Positions 8,881-19,936 are shown, counted from the stretch's first letter. The stretch: 64,000 bases of DNA from Phycisphaerae bacterium (GCA_019636475.1 JAHBXN010000002.1:248001-312000), one strand, 5' to 3'. Notes: generated by a model from the letters alone, not told the origin. Translations and numbers: made by a program.

Positions 8881-11126
8881 GCTCTCGGACCCGCCGCCGT
8901 AGCGACAAACGTCTCCGCAAGAACGAACACGACCAGCATATACACCGAATAACCCGCCAGTTCGCTCGGCGCGTTTGTGTCGCTGCGACTGACGATTTCG
9001 GCCGGATCTGAAACAATCAGGACGCCCGGGCCGAATGCCGCCATCACGGCATCGTCATCGGCCATACGAAGATCGCTTTCTCCGCTCCGGATATTCACGG
9101 CGAACCAGTGTTCACGACCTCCATTGCGCAATCGATACGCACCGGGAAGCGCCGTATCCGAACACACCGCCGCCAGCGAATTTCCAATCACTCCGATCGT
9201 CGCATCGACTTGGGCGCCGTCCGGACGAGTGACGCTCATCGACGTTGCTACCGCGCCGCTCAGCGATTGAATGAACGGTTCGCCCGTCTCGATATTCAGC
9301 CGCTCGCTCGAGTCGCCAATCGCTTGCGCGACCAGATTGAGGACGAACGGCACGAAATCGGGTCGCGACGGCAGCGACGATTCCGACATGGTCAGTCCCG
9401 TTGTCATGATCACGACACGTCCCGCGCCGATCCGTCGGCTGATAACCGCCGGGAGACCGTTCGAGTAGCGAAGCAGCACCTCCGCGGACGACGTCCCGGT
9501 GATTGTCGCGCTCTCCCGCGTGGTCGCACCCACCCCCGTCTGCGTGTCTGCGGAATCCCGCGTCAACGGCCAGACGCATCGAACCACCGCCCGCGTCAGT
9601 CCACCACCCTCGCGACCGATGAAATCCGAAAACACCTGCTGTCCTGGATCAGGCGCTTCGAAATGTATGTTGCAGGCTTCGAGATCGTCGACGCGCAGAG
9701 GGGCGCCGATCTCAAAATCGGGCAGGAACTCAGACCAGCCGGGTGACTCTGCGGCTTCCCGGATGTCCGGCTCCGCCGGCGTCGATGCGGCCGCTCCATG
9801 CGACATCGCCCGATCCAGACCTCGATCAAAATCCGCGCCCAGCGCGAGAATCAATCCACCGCCGTCAAATACGAACTTTTTCAAACGGGCCGCACTCCGG
9901 ACGGTCAATCGAGGAGAGCCGCCCCAGACGATGACGTGATGGGCGCCAAGAATTTCCGAATCCAGTTCGGCCGGCGATACCGTTCGAACCAGAATAGCGC
10001 GGTCGCCGGACCCGACGTTGCGCGATTTGAGTGCAACGCGAAGAAAGAAGAGGTCCTGTTCAGAAGCAGCCGCGAAATGATTCGATTCGATCAACAGCAC
10101 GCGCACGGATTCAGGCACATCCGCGACGCGATGAACCGCATCATCGGCAGAGAGCACATCCTTCTCGTTGTGGACAAGCTCGACGGTCACGAGATGCGGA
10201 CCCGCGCTTCCGAACGTCAGTTCATACCGCTCATCCACAAATTGGCCGGAAGCCAGACTGGGCACGACGGACTCATGCACCGAGCGGCCGTCGATCGAGA
10301 CGCGGGCACGGATGTTCTTCGCGTCGCCGGCTCCGTAATTCGTCACGCGATAGCGAATCGGCGTCGGCAGACTACCTCCGGGAATCGGACAATCGAATCG
10401 CAAATCTGTCACTGCCACATTCTCGCGACCGGCGGGCCCGACGTTCACAATCACAACGCGATCCGCCTTGAGCCGTCCGATCGCCTGATCCAAAGAGGCC
10501 GGCAATTCACCCGCGAGATCGGTGACGAAGTACAAAATGCGGCCCCCCTGCGCCGCGGGCACGCGCGAAAGCGCGTCGAAAATCTGTGCGGCTGCACCGG
10601 ACAGATCGAGTTGCTCATACGTCACAGTTGCGGCTTCGACTAGCGCAGCCACACTCGACGTGTCCCGTGTCGGGCGATCGGTCAATCCCCGCGCGGGCAT
10701 CGCCGCCGTCGCGAGGGTCACGCGATCCTGAGGCTGGATATCGGTCAGAATTCTCCTCACCGCGCGCCTGGCGGCTTCGAAGGATGTGGCGCCGTCTTCA
10801 CGTCGCGCCTGCATGGAAAGACTGTTGTCCAGGATGATCGCATGATCCACCGCCTTGGAAACGGAGGACAATGCGGATGCCGAGGATGAGACGTAGGGGC
10901 GCGCGATGGTAACACCGAGTACGATGAGCGCGATCGTACGCAGAACAAGCAGCAGCCAGTGATCCAGTCGAATCCGCCGCTGACTTCGTCGATGAGCCAG
11001 CAGGAGGAACTGCGTGGCGGCCCACGGCGCGCGGCGATGCCGACGGCGATTAATCAGATGAATCACCACGGGAATCAGTGAGATCCCCGCGGTCGCCGCC
11101 AGAATTCCCGGATGAACAAACCACAC
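8877..11126 (-). CDS. BatA-domain VWA membrane protein
   Basis: The 749-residue product begins with the BatA N-terminal signature (MWFVHPGILAATAGISLIP and the INRRRHRR stretch), then a second membrane helix near 55-75. A VWA domain follows whose metal site is ILDNSLSM, then a region similar to a class I amidotransferase fold (VIVWGGSPRLTV, GGGLILALGADF), and a final membrane helix close to the C-terminus. The start is GTG at 11126, supported by a GAGG ribosome site about eight bases upstream. It lies 41 bases after the DUF58 gene and overlaps the next VWA gene by four bases. It is the usual BatA-like partner of MoxR/DUF58 and acts in or at the cytoplasmic membrane. Confidence 0.87.
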   Translation of the reverse strand: MWFVHPGILAATAGISLIPVVIHLINRRRHRRAPWAATQFLLLAHRRSQRRIRLDHWLLLVLRTIALIVLGVTIARPYVSSSASALSSVSKAVDHAIILDNSLSMQARREDGATSFEAARRAVRRILTDIQPQDRVTLATAAMPARGLTDRPTRDTSSVAALVEAATVTYEQLDLSGAAAQIFDALSRVPAAQGGRILYFVTDLAGELPASLDQAIGRLKADRVVIVNVGPAGRENVAVTDLRFDCPIPGGSLPTPIRYRVTNYGAGDAKNIRARVSIDGRSVHESVVPSLASGQFVDERYELTFGSAGPHLVTVELVHNEKDVLSADDAVHRVADVPESVRVLLIESNHFAAASEQDLFFLRVALKSRNVGSGDRAILVRTVSPAELDSEILGAHHVIVWGGSPRLTVRSAARLKKFVFDGGGLILALGADFDRGLDRAMSHGAAASTPAEPDIREAAESPGWSEFLPDFEIGAPLRVDDLEACNIHFEAPDPGQQVFSDFIGREGGGLTRAVVRCVWPLTRDSADTQTGVGATTRESATITGTSSAEVLLRYSNGLPAVISRRIGAGRVVIMTTGLTMSESSLPSRPDFVPFVLNLVAQAIGDSSERLNIETGEPFIQSLSGAVATSMSVTRPDGAQVDATIGVIGNSLAAVCSDTALPGAYRLRNGGREHWFAVNIRSGESDLRMADDDAVMAAFGPGVLIVSDPAEIVSRSDTNAPSELAGYSVYMLVVFVLAETFVATAAGPRA

Positions 11127-11167
11127 AGTCTGACCTCAATCCAAGGCGCCCACGCGCAGAACGGCAT

Positions 11168-12088
11168 TCAACGCCGTCGAAGTCCGCGTTTTTTTCGCAT
11201 CGCAAGATATGAGCTGAGCACAACGCTCATCCGCTCGCGCGTATTGAGTAGCTCGTAATCGGCTTCCTGAGCGTGGCATCCCTGCCGCACCGTCCGGATG
11301 AATTTCCGAACCTCGTCGATATACCGCTCGCGCATCAGGCGTGGCTCGGCGAGAATCGGCCCCGCGCCTTCCAGACCGTCGAACCGCATGGCCTGCTCAA
11401 AAGGGAATGTCAACTCCGCGTCATCCATGACATGCAGAACAATCGGCTCGTGGCCCCGATGACGGAGGTGCTTCAGCCCGCGCAGGACGTCCTGCGGATC
11501 GCCCAGCAGATCGCTGAGCAGAATAATAAGATGGTGCAGATGCAGGCGCTCGGCGATTTCGTCCAGTACCCCGCGAATCGACGTCCGGCCTGAGCCATCC
11601 GCCAGTTCCAGTTCCCGCACGACCAGCCGCCACTTCCCCGGATGATTTGACGACCGGGTGAGCTTTCGCAGCCGAGTGTCGAATGTCGCCAGCGCGACCG
11701 AATCGGATTGCTGCAGGGCGAGGTATGCGATGGCCGCGGCGGCCGTCGTGGCATACTCGCGCTTTGACATCGGTGATTGTTCGTGGCGGTAGCCCATCGA
11801 CTCCGAACAATCCACGACGATCAGCACGCGCAGATTCGTCTCCTGCTCAAACTGCTTGATATAGTGCTTGTCGGTTCGACCATAGACTTTCCAGTCGAGC
11901 GTGCGCAGATCATCGCCTTGACAGTATTTTCGATACTCGGCGAACTCCACCGCGATGCCCCGCATCGGCGAATGGTGCATGCCGCTCATGAATCCCTGAA
12001 CCACAAGGCGGGCGCGCAGATCAAGTCCCTTGACGCGAGCCAGCGCGGTTGGATCGAGATAGGCGCTGTGGTCAGCTGAGCGTATCAA
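11168..12088 (-). CDS. DUF58 domain protein (MoxR partner)
   Basis: The 306-residue protein carries the DUF58 core: GMHHSPMRGIAVEFAEYR, then GDDLRTLDWKVYGRTD, followed by a VWA-like fold with a DxSxS metal site in VIVVDCSESMGY. The start appears to be TTG at 12088, preceded by a G-run; no ATG lies upstream within the frame. It sits 17 bases downstream of moxR and 41 bases upstream of the BatA-type gene. DUF58 proteins are the standard soluble or membrane-associated partners of MoxR AAA+ ATPases. The physical partnership is inferred from this conserved gene order. Confidence 0.9.
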   Translation of the reverse strand: MIRSADHSAYLDPTALARVKGLDLRARLVVQGFMSGMHHSPMRGIAVEFAEYRKYCQGDDLRTLDWKVYGRTDKHYIKQFEQETNLRVLIVVDCSESMGYRHEQSPMSKREYATTAAAAIAYLALQQSDSVALATFDTRLRKLTRSSNHPGKWRLVVRELELADGSGRTSIRGVLDEIAERLHLHHLIILLSDLLGDPQDVLRGLKHLRHRGHEPIVLHVMDDAELTFPFEQAMRFDGLEGAGPILAEPRLMRERYIDEVRKFIRTVRQGCHAQEADYELLNTRERMSVVLSSYLAMRKKRGLRRR

Positions 12089-12105
12089 AAATGGAATCCC
12101 CCCGT

Positions 12106-13176
<1,071 letters not shown>

Positions 13177-13437
13177 AATCCGTACTCCTCGGGAGAGCCG
13201 TCCATGGGATGGTATGCCGCGGGGCGCGCGGCCCAAAATGGAGCGATCCACTCACTGCTCCTGGATAAATATCGACCGTTATGCGAGCGCCAAGCCACAA
13301 GCCGTTTCGACAACTTCACCTACGGATGGACGGCACCACGGAACGCGAAACGATCGACAGCCGCGGGCAAAATTCGCCGATCAGATTGGATGAATTTCCA
13401 TGCCGGCGAATCCCAATGACGCGGACCTGAGGATGCG

Positions 13438-14517
13438 ATGGCGACTATCGGACACGCGCTGCTGGGACTTTCGATCGGCGAGATTGGCTTGCCTGCCGCG
13501 CGCGAAAGCCGATTGCGGTCGGTCTGGTTCGGTTTCGTCGTGGCGATGGCTTACCTGCCGGATCTCGTGGAGTGGGTCGCCCTCTTTGTGCGCAGTGATG
13601 AAGCCGACAGGCATTTCGTGTCGAATTCGCTCCCGATCGTGTGCGCGCTGTGCGCAGCCGTGATTTGCATCATGGCGTTAACAACGCGCATTCGCGACTT
13701 GCGCTCCTACCTGGCTATGGCATTGGCGATTCTGAGTCACTGGGCACTCGATACGATGGGGGCCCGAAAAATCCTCGCGGCCCTTTACGGTGCCGGCAGG
13801 AGCGACCACCTTGCATATCTCGATACCGCGATTGCAGAGTTATGGTTCTATGGGCTGATTTTGCTCATCACGGCGCTCGTCGTCGCCGCAAAAAAACCGG
13901 GGTGTCCGCCAAAGGGTGCCAAAGCAGCTTGGGTGATCGGTGTGGCTGCCGTCGCGGCCGCGGCAACGCGGTACACGATACTCTGGGTTCTGGTCTATGC
14001 GGTCGCGGCGACTCACGCCATGCTGCTCGGTCGCAATCGGTGGACCTGGCGGATGCTGTGGAACATCGCGCCGATTGCACCGCTGATGGTCATTCCCGTG
14101 ACGTCGTATCAGGCCAGGCGGCTGACGTTCGAGGCGATCGAGCGCCGCCAAGAGGGCGACCCGGCGGGCGCACTGGCAATTCATGCGCGAGTGATCAAAC
14201 TGCCCACACGCGATTCGGTCGTCCACAATTACATCGAAATGAGCCGGTGTTTCGAAGCGATGGGCGATCTGAAGCACGCGGAACAAGCGCTGCTCGATGC
14301 GGTTCGGATCTCTCGAAACACGAATCCACATGTCCCGAATTTGTGGCTGGCCAAGTTCTACATGTACCGCCCGTTCGAAGGGACGCCATATTATCAGCCA
14401 CGGAAGGCCGAGCAGATTTTGCGCGAAATTCTGAGGGAAAGCTCCGATCCGGATGATCAGCGTTGGGCCGGCGGCGTCCTTCGGGAATTGCTCTCCCGGA
14501 AGGACGAGACCCGGTGA
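13438..14517 (+). CDS. YdjM-like membrane metal-dependent hydrolase with TPR tail
   Basis: The 359-residue protein has an N-terminal region of the YdjM/LexA-binding membrane hydrolase type (PF04307): GHALLGLSIGEIGLPAA, AYLPDLVEW and ILSHWALDTMGA supply the His and Asp residues of the family. About six or seven membrane helices extend to residue 225. The last 130 residues are soluble and helical, with TPR-like repeats (AIHARVIKLPTRDSVVHNY, LKHAEQALLDAVRISR). A GAGG ribosome site precedes the ATG. It is divergent from the MoxR operon with a 261-base spacer. The substrate is unknown; the fusion of this membrane domain to TPRs is the unusual point. Confidence 0.82.
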   Translation: MATIGHALLGLSIGEIGLPAARESRLRSVWFGFVVAMAYLPDLVEWVALFVRSDEADRHFVSNSLPIVCALCAAVICIMALTTRIRDLRSYLAMALAILSHWALDTMGARKILAALYGAGRSDHLAYLDTAIAELWFYGLILLITALVVAAKKPGCPPKGAKAAWVIGVAAVAAAATRYTILWVLVYAVAATHAMLLGRNRWTWRMLWNIAPIAPLMVIPVTSYQARRLTFEAIERRQEGDPAGALAIHARVIKLPTRDSVVHNYIEMSRCFEAMGDLKHAEQALLDAVRISRNTNPHVPNLWLAKFYMYRPFEGTPYYQPRKAEQILREILRESSDPDDQRWAGGVLRELLSRKDETR

Positions 14518-14834
14518 TCTAAAATTCGGGTCGGTTGCCGGGTGATCTGAACGGCCGCCCCATCGAAGTGGAACGCCCTGCGCAAGCGGCAAGCACGGCC
14601 CTGCGTGGCAGGATCGGCCGATGCGAGAATTGCCACAGTACGGCTTTGCTGTAGGATTACCCAACCGGTTTGCGAGACTTCGAATCGATCCCGAGTGCTC
14701 GTCGGACCGATGATGGATACCGATACTACCGGTCTTCGACGGCCTTAGCGACTGATTCGTCGCCCCGTTTCCACGAACCTGACTGCGGTAGGGAGCGGCG
14801 GCCAGGAATCGGTCACTTCGGGAGATGGTTTTTC
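14518..14834 (+). other. 317-base intergenic spacer before the epimerase gene
   Basis: No credible gene lies here. The frame of the epimerase stays open upstream to 14670, but that leader lacks SDR similarity. A small imperfect hairpin with ACAG/CTGT arms lies near 14634-14652 and could end transcription of the preceding gene, but it has no T-tract. A GGAG ribosome site at 14821-14824 belongs to the downstream gene. Confidence 0.5.
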
Positions 14835-15818
14835 ATGAATGTGCTTGTCACCGGCGGCGGCGGCTTTATCGGCTCGCACCTTGTCGAAGGTCTTGTTCGT
14901 CGCGGTCATCGGGTTCGCGTGCTGGACAATTTCAGCACCGGTAAGACGTCGAATCTGGCCGCGCTGCGTGATGCGCACGGCGAGCCGATTTTCACGCCGG
15001 AAGGCAAAGCACACCGCGCAGAAATTGCCGAACTTCTTGTCGGCGATGCGGCGGATCCGGCGGTATGCCAATCGGCGTGTCGTGGAGTTGACGTCGTGCT
15101 GCATCAGGCGGCGGTACCCTCGGTGCCCAAGTCGATCGCCGATCCGGTCACGAGTCACCGCGCAAATATCGAGGCAACATTCCAACTGTTGCTGGCGGCC
15201 CGAGGGGCCGGGGTACGGCGGTTCGTCTACGCTGCAAGTAGTTCGGCCTACGGCGAGAGTGAGAAGCTCCCGAAGGAGGAATCAATGCCGTCGAGCCCGT
15301 TGAGCCCCTACGCGGTGCAGAAGCTGGCCGGCGAAAACTACTGCCGGGTCTTCTACGGCTGCTACGGTCTTCAGACGCTTTCGATGCGATACTTCAACGT
15401 CTTCGGGCCGCGACAGGACCCCAGGAGCCAGTACGCCGCGGCTATTCCGTCGTTCGTGACGTCCGTCCTCCGGGGTGATTCGCCGATTATTTATGGCGAC
15501 GGCGAACAGACGCGCGACTTCACATACATCGAGAATGTCGTTTCAGCGAACCTGATGGCGATCGACGCAAAGGAGACCCGCGGCGAGTCAATCAATATCG
15601 CTTGCGGGGAGCATGTGACCGTCAATGACATCATCGCCCGCATCAATCAAGCGCTGGGCAGGAGCGTGACACCGAAATACGTCCCGCCGCGGCCCGGCGA
15701 TATCAAGCATTCGTGGGCGGATATCTCCCTGGCCGAGAGAGTCATCGGGTATCGACCGGTCGTTCCGTTCGCTGAGGGACTGCGTCGAACCATCGAGTGG
15801 TATTCGTCAAATCAGTAA
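14835..15818 (+). CDS. NAD-dependent nucleotide-sugar epimerase (extended SDR)
   Basis: The 327-residue extended short-chain dehydrogenase has a Rossmann motif TGGGGFIGSH (about residues 6-15) and the acidic NAD-binding end of strand 2 (VLDNFSTGK). The catalytic serine is near 136 in AASSSAYGE, and the Tyr-x-x-x-Lys pair is YAVQK at 159-163. MRYFNVFGPRQDP and YGDGEQTRDFTY are typical of UDP-glucose/UDP-GlcNAc 4-epimerases and UDP-glucuronate relatives. The start at 14835 has a GGAG site about ten bases upstream. It most likely makes a UDP-sugar for surface glycan or lipid synthesis; the exact substrate cannot be read from motifs. It is followed 68 bases later by the glucan phosphorylase gene. 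Confidence 0.92.
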   Translation: MNVLVTGGGGFIGSHLVEGLVRRGHRVRVLDNFSTGKTSNLAALRDAHGEPIFTPEGKAHRAEIAELLVGDAADPAVCQSACRGVDVVLHQAAVPSVPKSIADPVTSHRANIEATFQLLLAARGAGVRRFVYAASSSAYGESEKLPKEESMPSSPLSPYAVQKLAGENYCRVFYGCYGLQTLSMRYFNVFGPRQDPRSQYAAAIPSFVTSVLRGDSPIIYGDGEQTRDFTYIENVVSANLMAIDAKETRGESINIACGEHVTVNDIIARINQALGRSVTPKYVPPRPGDIKHSWADISLAERVIGYRPVVPFAEGLRRTIEWYSSNQ

Positions 15819-15886
15819 TCCGCCGGCGCGAAAACCGGCGATCGGCCGGTTCCGCTCCAAAGGCGTCATCAGGCAAGGAAGCGATC

Positions 15887-18460
15887 ATGATGGAATCAAC
15901 CGGAATGTACCGACTCCGCACCTTCACGGTGGTGCCCGCCCTGCCGGAGACGCTATTGCGCCTCCGCGAACTGGCCTACAACATGTGGTGGAGTTGGAAC
16001 CCTGACTGCCGGGAGTTGATTCGGCGACTCGATCCGAATCTCTGGGACGAAGTCGGCGGCAATCCGGTGCAGTTTCTCGGGCACGTCTCGCAGAGACGTC
16101 TGGATCAGGCTTCCTCGGATTCGGCCTATCTGGCGGAATTGCAGCGCGTACTGAATAATTTCGACACCTATATGACCCGTCGCGGATGGTTCAGCGACAA
16201 GAATCCCGACCTCTCCAAGAGCACGATTGCCTACTTTTCGATGGAGTTTGGAATCCACGAAAGCCTGCCGGTCTATTCCGGCGGCCTGGGCGTGCTTGCC
16301 GGCGACCACCTCAAGAGCGCGAGCGATCTGGGCGTGCCGCTGGTCGGTGTCGGGCTTCTGTACCGGCAGGGCTATTTCCAGCAGCGGCTCGCGACCGACG
16401 GCTGGCAGCTTGAGGAGTATCCTTCACTCGATTTCTTCCAGATGCCCATCACGCAGATGAAACGGCCCGATGGCCAGCCCCACGTCATCAAGCTTCCGAT
16501 CGGGCCTCGCGACGTTCACGTGCACTGCTGGCGGGCCCAGATCGGGCGCGTGCCGCTCTATCTGCTCGATACAGACCTGGTTGAGAACGCACCCGAGGAT
16601 CGAGAAATCACGCAGCGGCTTTACGGCGGCAATGACGTGATGCGGATTCGCCAGGAGGTGCTGCTGGGCATCGGCGGAATCCGAATGCTGGATGCCATCG
16701 GCGTGGTGCCGGACGTTTGTCACATGAACGAAGGCCATGCTGCATTTCTCTCCATTGAGCGCATTGGCCTCTGCATGCAGAAAAGCGGCATGGATTTCGG
16801 CGAAGCGCGCGAGGCCGTTGCGCCGAGTCACGTCTTTACAACGCACACGCCCATTCCGGCCGGGATTGACCATTTCAGCCGAAAGCTGCTCGATGAGTAT
16901 CTCACTCCCTATCTGAAGGAGCTTCGGCTCTCGATGGATGAATTCGTCGCGCTCGGCAAGATCAACGCGGCCGACCCGCAGGAGCTGTTCTGCATGGCGG
17001 TGCTGGCACTTCGGCTGGCCGGTTCGGCGAACGGCGTCAGCGCGCTTCACGGCCATGTCTCGCGCAACATGTGGTACAACGTATGGCCGGGCGCGCCGCG
17101 CAATGAGGTGCCGATTACTTCAATCACAAACGGAATCCACACCGACACGTGGATCTCTCCGGAAATCTCCCATCTGCTCGATCAGTACGTCGGACCGCAG
17201 CGAATGCACACGCCGGAGGATCAGGACGCCTGGCGGCGCATTCAGGAGATTCCCGCGATCGAATTGTGGCGTGCGCACGAGCAGCGCCGATTCGCACTGG
17301 TGTCTTTTGCACGACGCAAGGCAAAGGAACAGCTCCGTAAACGCGGCGCGCCGCCATCGGAAGTGCAGTCCGCTGACGAGCTTCTGGACCCCGAAGCGCT
17401 GACGATCGGCTTCGCGCGACGCTTTGCACCCTACAAGCGGGGCGCCTTGCTCTTCCGGGATCCGGAGCGGCTGGCACGAATCGTTGAAAGTCGCGATCGC
17501 CCGGTGCAGTTCGTCATCTCCGGCAAGGCTCATCCCCGTGACGACAAGGGGAAAGAAATCATCAAGGAGCTGATGCGTTTCCTGCGAACCCCACAGTTTC
17601 GGCCCCATTTCGTATTCATCGAGAACTACGATATTTCGGTCGCCCGAATGCTGGTACAGGGTGTCGATGTGTGGCTGAACAATCCGATCAAGCCGCGCGA
17701 AGCGTCTGGTACGAGCGGCATGAAAGTCTCACCCAACGGCGGACTCAACCTGTCGATCCTTGACGGATGGTGGCCGGAAGCCTACGACGGTGAAAACGGC
17801 TGGGCGATCGACGAGGGGCACATCTACGAGGACGCCGAAGATCGCGATCATATCGAGTCGCAAGCCATCTACGAGCTTCTTGAGAAAGAGATCGTGCCAT
17901 TGTTCTACAACCGCGGGGCTGATGGAGTGCCGCGGGGCTGGGTCGATCGAATGAAGGCGTCGATGCGAACCATCACCCCGATGTTCAGTACGACGCGGAT
18001 GGTCAAGGAATACGCCACGGTGATGTACGCTCCAGCGGCGCGCCGACAACGCAAGCTGATGGACGACAGCTACGCCGCAGCCAAGTCGCTCTCCCATTGG
18101 AAACGCAACCTCGCCGGCAAATGGCACAGCATTCGAATCGATGAGGTGACCGCCAACGACGAGAAGGAGCTTCCCGTCGGCGCAACGGTCAACGTGCGGG
18201 CCAAGGTCGTGCTCGGGGCGATCAAGCCGGAAGACGTGTCGGTCGAGCTGTATCACGGACGCGTGGATGAATACGGACGGCTCGTCGAGGGGCACAGCGA
18301 GATCATGCAGATCGAGGAACGCTACGAGAACGACACTTTCCTGTTCAGAGGGCAGGTCCCGTGCCATCGCAGCGGACAGCACGGCTACGCCGTTCGCGTA
18401 TTGCCCAGAAATGCGGATCTCGCGCACAAATTCGACACCGGGCTTATTCTCTGGGGATAA
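15887..18460 (+). CDS. glgP: Alpha-glucan (glycogen) phosphorylase, GT35
   Basis: The 857-residue product is of the compact bacterial/archaeal phosphorylase type (TIGR02094-like). The N-terminal LAYNMWWSWNPD, then YFSMEFGIHESLPVYSGGLGVLAGD, and the pyridoxal phosphate motif EASGTSGMK with the cofactor lysine at about residue 613 identify the family. It removes glucose-1-phosphate from alpha-1,4-glucans using phosphate, in the cytoplasm. The start at 15887 follows AAGGAAG by a few bases; a longer in-frame extension to 15797 overlaps the epimerase gene and is less likely. No other glycogen gene is adjacent. The last 100 residues include a beta-rich domain found in this subgroup. Confidence 0.95.
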   Translation: MMESTGMYRLRTFTVVPALPETLLRLRELAYNMWWSWNPDCRELIRRLDPNLWDEVGGNPVQFLGHVSQRRLDQASSDSAYLAELQRVLNNFDTYMTRRGWFSDKNPDLSKSTIAYFSMEFGIHESLPVYSGGLGVLAGDHLKSASDLGVPLVGVGLLYRQGYFQQRLATDGWQLEEYPSLDFFQMPITQMKRPDGQPHVIKLPIGPRDVHVHCWRAQIGRVPLYLLDTDLVENAPEDREITQRLYGGNDVMRIRQEVLLGIGGIRMLDAIGVVPDVCHMNEGHAAFLSIERIGLCMQKSGMDFGEAREAVAPSHVFTTHTPIPAGIDHFSRKLLDEYLTPYLKELRLSMDEFVALGKINAADPQELFCMAVLALRLAGSANGVSALHGHVSRNMWYNVWPGAPRNEVPITSITNGIHTDTWISPEISHLLDQYVGPQRMHTPEDQDAWRRIQEIPAIELWRAHEQRRFALVSFARRKAKEQLRKRGAPPSEVQSADELLDPEALTIGFARRFAPYKRGALLFRDPERLARIVESRDRPVQFVISGKAHPRDDKGKEIIKELMRFLRTPQFRPHFVFIENYDISVARMLVQGVDVWLNNPIKPREASGTSGMKVSPNGGLNLSILDGWWPEAYDGENGWAIDEGHIYEDAEDRDHIESQAIYELLEKEIVPLFYNRGADGVPRGWVDRMKASMRTITPMFSTTRMVKEYATVMYAPAARRQRKLMDDSYAAAKSLSHWKRNLAGKWHSIRIDEVTANDEKELPVGATVNVRAKVVLGAIKPEDVSVELYHGRVDEYGRLVEGHSEIMQIEERYENDTFLFRGQVPCHRSGQHGYAVRVLPRNADLAHKFDTGLILWG

Positions 18461-18501
18461 CGAATCAGACCGCGAAAATGAGCGGAAACGCAAATGGCCG
18501 C

Positions 18502-19665
18502 TTACTGGTCGGGAAGGCTCTTCGGATCGGCCGGCTCCGGACCGGCGGCGGCATCGGAATTGGCCGGTTGCGCCGCTTGCGCCTGCTGACGTCGGGGCGT
18601 CGATCTCGCCAGGTAGCACAGCTTCATCAGCGATTCGACTTGCCGCTTCAGATCTGATTCCGACCCCCGTTCTATCAGCAGTTTCTCAACCTGTGCCGCG
18701 GCGGACGAGATCGGGTCAAAGCCGAACACACCGGCTTCGCCCTTGAGTCCCCGACAGAGCTTTTCGAGACCGCGCTTGTCGCCACCGCGCACGGCGTCCT
18801 CAATCATGCGAATTCGCGACGGCAGTTCCATAACATACTCGCGAACGGCATCCATCATCAGGGGGTCCTGCGCGAAGGCGCTGACCAGGGGTTCCTGCTT
18901 GAGCGACTCAATCAGCTCTCCGATACCATCTCGATCGAATGGTTTCGGCATGTAGCGATCGAAGCCCGCGTTCAGGCAGCGATCGCGGTCCTCGGGCTGC
19001 GTCATCGACGTGACAGCGACGATGACGCCGGAATATCCGTGCTCGCGAAGCTTCCGAACCGCGTCCAGTCCGCTGAGCACCGGCATGTCCACGTCCATGA
19101 GAATTGCGTCGTAGATGTTCTGGGATGCCAGATCGACGGCCAGCGCACCGTTCTCCACATAATCGACTTCGGCCTTGAGCTGTGAGAGGAACAGCTTCGC
19201 GATCTTTGCAACGGAAGCATCATCCTCCGCCAACAGCACGCGCGTCTTCACGGCCTGGGTACAGAATTCGGCGGGATCGATCTCTCCGGAAAACGCAACG
19301 CCGATCTCGTGGACAGCGCCAACGACGTAGTCGCACCGCGCCACGCGGGCTTCAACGTTCTTCCAGGATCCGAACTTGCTGATGAGTTGGATCACGCAAT
19401 GCGTGCCGGGATACACGAAGCCGCCGTGAAGGAATGCCATTCCGCCGGCACTGATATTTCGCGTGGGGACCAGATAGAAAGCCGCTGAGCCTGCGCCGGA
19501 GGAATGAAAGTTCACGACACAGTTCTTGACACGATAATCGAATCGTTCGCTTCGCCGTTTGCGCTTGACGGCCTGTGTCTCGGCCGCATCCAGGCGATCC
19601 AGAACCGCTTTGAGTTCTTCTTCATTGAGGCGAACCGTTTTGACTAAATTGGACTGGCCTGGCAC
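18502..19665 (-). CDS. PilZ-receiver-Hpt-like signalling protein
   Basis: The 387-residue protein has three modules. An N-terminal PilZ-like domain (about 38-135) carries the RxxxR region RSERFDYR and RNISAGGMAF, which fits the D/NxSxxG half of the c-di-GMP site. A receiver domain (about 141-258) has acidic residues in LLAEDDA, the phosphoacceptor Asp191 in LMDVDMP, Thr219 and Lys241. A C-terminal four-helix Hpt-like domain (about 265-355) follows. In that last domain the HxLKG phosphotransfer motif reads RGLKG, so the histidine is replaced by Arg305 and phosphotransfer is unlikely. The protein is convergent with glgP. It likely integrates c-di-GMP binding and phosphorylation, with the Hpt fold used as a docking module; that last part is inference. 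Confidence 0.9.
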   Translation of the reverse strand: MPGQSNLVKTVRLNEEELKAVLDRLDAAETQAVKRKRRSERFDYRVKNCVVNFHSSGAGSAAFYLVPTRNISAGGMAFLHGGFVYPGTHCVIQLISKFGSWKNVEARVARCDYVVGAVHEIGVAFSGEIDPAEFCTQAVKTRVLLAEDDASVAKIAKLFLSQLKAEVDYVENGALAVDLASQNIYDAILMDVDMPVLSGLDAVRKLREHGYSGVIVAVTSMTQPEDRDRCLNAGFDRYMPKPFDRDGIGELIESLKQEPLVSAFAQDPLMMDAVREYVMELPSRIRMIEDAVRGGDKRGLEKLCRGLKGEAGVFGFDPISSAAAQVEKLLIERGSESDLKRQVESLMKLCYLARSTPRRQQAQAAQPANSDAAAGPEPADPKSLPDQ

Positions 19666-19791
19666 GGGGCAACCTCAATACGCCGGGCGAGGGTTCCACC
19701 GCAATCGTGCGACCCTGGAATGCCCCCCGCGAATCAATTCGTGCGGTCATTATCGACCAACGCGCCGCCGATCAGGGTGAGAACCTGTCAA

Positions 19792-19821
19792 CTTATAATC
19801 ATCGACGCGACGTGATTACAA
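19792..19821 (-). promoter_or_regulatory. Possible sigma70-type promoter for the PilZ-receiver gene
   Basis: On the minus strand TTGTAA (19816-19821) and TATAAG (19792-19797) are separated by 18 bases and lie about 127 bases upstream of the start codon. The match is moderate, and planctomycete promoters are poorly characterised. The rest of the 271-base spacer (19666-19936) shows no gene. Confidence 0.3.
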
Positions 19822-19936
19822 TCGCACTACGCAAAGAATATTCGGTTGTCCGTTCAACCGGAATTAGGTAAGGATCGGTGCTGTTTTTTCACAACGCCCT
19901 CTCATCGCGGCCGCGACCGGAAACCGGGCCGTCCGA

